A stretch of 8,272 nt of DNA from Gammaproteobacteria bacterium (GTDB lineage: Bacteria; Pseudomonadota; Gammaproteobacteria; Arenicellales; Poriferihabitantaceae), in NCBI GenBank assembly GCA_009839585.1, contig VXPI01000163.1:2781-11052 (forward strand). Direction: 5' to 3'. How positions within the stretch are numbered: the first letter of the stretch is position 1; each line of letters opens with the position of its first letter. The position numbers were made by a program, and so were the translations under genes. The notes below the pieces were generated by a model, which saw only the letters and a list, made by a program, of their open reading frames with translations, ran no database searches and was not told where the DNA came from. Below are positions 7,019-8,272 of this stretch, piece after piece.

Positions 7019-8260
7019 TCATGAAACTGGTGATGTATTCCACAAAACGGAGATAGGAACAGCGTAAAAGCTTTCCTTGTATGGAATAGGAGTGCCCTGA
7101 TCATGATCAAACAATATTAAACCTTGCATAAATTTATCACCGCATGCTTCTCGAAGCTTTTTCAACCCAGAAAAATCTTTTGGAGAAACAGTGGCTGACG
7201 ACTTCACCTCAATTCCAACAATTTCCCCATTTTGGTTTTCAATTACGAAATCAACTTCATTCCTATCCTTGTCCCTGTAATGATAGAACGAGCACCGCTG
7301 CTCACTCCAAGTCGATATCTTCATGATTTCACTGTATACGAACGTCTCCAGAATCGGCCCAAAAGAAGATTTATCCTTCTGGATATTGTGCAAAGAGGCC
7401 TTTCGTATTGTGGCAAGAAGACCGGAATCAAGAAACTGTAATTTGGGAGACTTGATTTGCCTTTTCAACCTATTCTTGAACCACGGATGCAAAAGCTTAA
7501 CCAAATACAGTCTCTCAAGAACCTGAATGTATTTTTTTGCGCTCACATGATTCAGGCCAATGGCTTTGCCGACATTGGAATAATTGACCAGTTGTCCCGA
7601 ATACTCTGCCAAAACAGAAATAAGCTTAGGCATGATTGACACCTGGTCAAGGCGCCCTAAATCCCTAAGGTCACGCTCAATTAACGAATCCAAATAGTTG
7701 CTGTACCAATCTTGCTTGCGGACCCACTCTTTGCGGCCAAGGGGCTCTGGATATCCGCCTGAAAGTACCGTTTCGATCAATTCATCTCCAAACATTACGT
7801 GTTTCGCCTGAGGCACCTGTCCTGCAAATGCATCATCAATAAATGTGGATGGCTTGCCGATAATCTCTGCCTGCGATATCGGAAGTATGGGAATGATTTC
7901 GATTCGCCCGGCAAGTGAATCAGGCAAATCTGGCGTAGCCATAAAGTTGGTTGAGCCAGTCAACAGAAATTTCCCGGGTACAGGATCAAAGTCAACGGAT
8001 TGCTTGATGGCAGATAATAGAGCAGGTGCTTTTTGAATTTCATCAATGGTCACTCGGTTCAAACCCCTTATTAGCCCAATGGGATCCTCTATGGCTAAAC
8101 GACGAGTGATATCATTATCCATTGTCAAATATTGCCTTGTACCTGTGGAAATATCTAATGCAAGTGTCGTTTTACCAGACTGTCGGGGACCCGATAGCAA
8201 AACTACACGTGTGTCTGATAGGGCTCTCTCGATTCTCTTCTTTACAAATCTTGGATACAT
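7019..8260 (-). CDS. AAA_14 / DUF4143 family ATP-binding protein
   Basis: The 413-residue protein has the usual two-part build of this family. The N-terminal P-loop ATPase shows Walker A GPRQSGKTT (24-32), Walker B VTIDEIQ (70-76), a sensor segment LLTGSTNF (99-106) and SLAGRIEIIPILP (115-127). The C-terminal DUF4143 part begins near 185; it includes a winged-helix-like stretch (about 224-258) and ends in a nuclease-like segment with EVDFVI (335-340) and GIEVKSS (349-355). D337, E351 and K353 match a PD-(D/E)XK spacing. Members are widespread and patchily distributed; their cellular role is unsettled. The ATG at 8260 gives the family's normal N-terminus, but the frame is still open at the window edge and no ribosome site is seen, so an upstream start cannot be excluded. 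The gene looks AT-richer than its neighbours, which may indicate transfer. It shares strand with the oxoprolinase gene but is separated by 201 bp and probably transcribed separately. Confidence 0.9.
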   Translation of the reverse strand: MYPRFVKKRIERALSDTRVVLLSGPRQSGKTTLALDISTGTRQYLTMDNDITRRLAIEDPIGLIRGLNRVTIDEIQKAPALLSAIKQSVDFDPVPGKFLLTGSTNFMATPDLPDSLAGRIEIIPILPISQAEIIGKPSTFIDDAFAGQVPQAKHVMFGDELIETVLSGGYPEPLGRKEWVRKQDWYSNYLDSLIERDLRDLGRLDQVSIMPKLISVLAEYSGQLVNYSNVGKAIGLNHVSAKKYIQVLERLYLVKLLHPWFKNRLKRQIKSPKLQFLDSGLLATIRKASLHNIQKDKSSFGPILETFVYSEIMKISTWSEQRCSFYHYRDKDRNEVDFVIENQNGEIVGIEVKSSATVSPKDFSGLKKLREACGDKFMQGLILFDHDQGTPIPYKESFYAVPISVLWNTSPVS

Positions 8261-8272
8261 GCCGCTTGAGTC

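Noticed and set aside
7144..7639. Overlapping plus-strand frames of 60-69 codons opposite the ATPase gene.
   Set aside because: No ribosome sites or plausible protein features were seen, and they lie antisense to DUF4143 motifs.

Overview
The window reads as chromosomal DNA from a free-living Proteobacterium, most likely a gammaproteobacterium. This rests on protein style: a KefC-type CPA2 antiporter, a TupA-type tungstate receptor and a small secreted helical-repeat protein. It is an inference without any database search. Moderate GC and dense packing fit ordinary chromosome. There is no rRNA, tRNA, CRISPR array or recognisable insertion sequence.

Layout from left to right. The minus strand starts with the 5' part of a gene for an exported TPR-like protein, cut by the window edge. 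A divergent intergenic region of about 180 bp follows; it carries a perfect 14-bp tandem duplication and a consensus TATAAT box. The plus-strand gene at 441-2276 encodes a complete monovalent cation:proton antiporter with a cytoplasmic Rossmann (RCK/TrkA-N) domain. It converges on tupA (minus strand, stop at 2273), and one CTAG tetranucleotide supplies the stop codon of both genes. tupA encodes a periplasmic tungstate-binding protein, but no permease or ATPase gene lies beside it. Upstream of tupA on the same strand, 57 nt away, is a 1213-residue fused HyuA-HyuB protein of the ATP-dependent 5-oxoprolinase type. A 201-bp intergenic region follows, with a strikingly C-rich, G-poor leader for the oxoprolinase gene. 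Last comes a minus-strand AAA_14/DUF4143 ATPase gene whose proposed ATG lies 12 nt inside the right edge.

How the genes fit together. hyuAB and tupA probably form one transcription unit. The only biochemical thread across the window is tentative: Kef-type antiporters are gated by glutathione and its conjugates in studied members, and 5-oxoprolinase recycles 5-oxoproline, a by-product of glutathione turnover. The ATPase gene looks unrelated to the others and somewhat AT-richer. I found no convincing undescribed multi-gene system; the most notable signals are regulatory or contextual (the C>G leader, the tandem repeat at the antiporter promoter, the orphan tungstate receptor and the shared stop).
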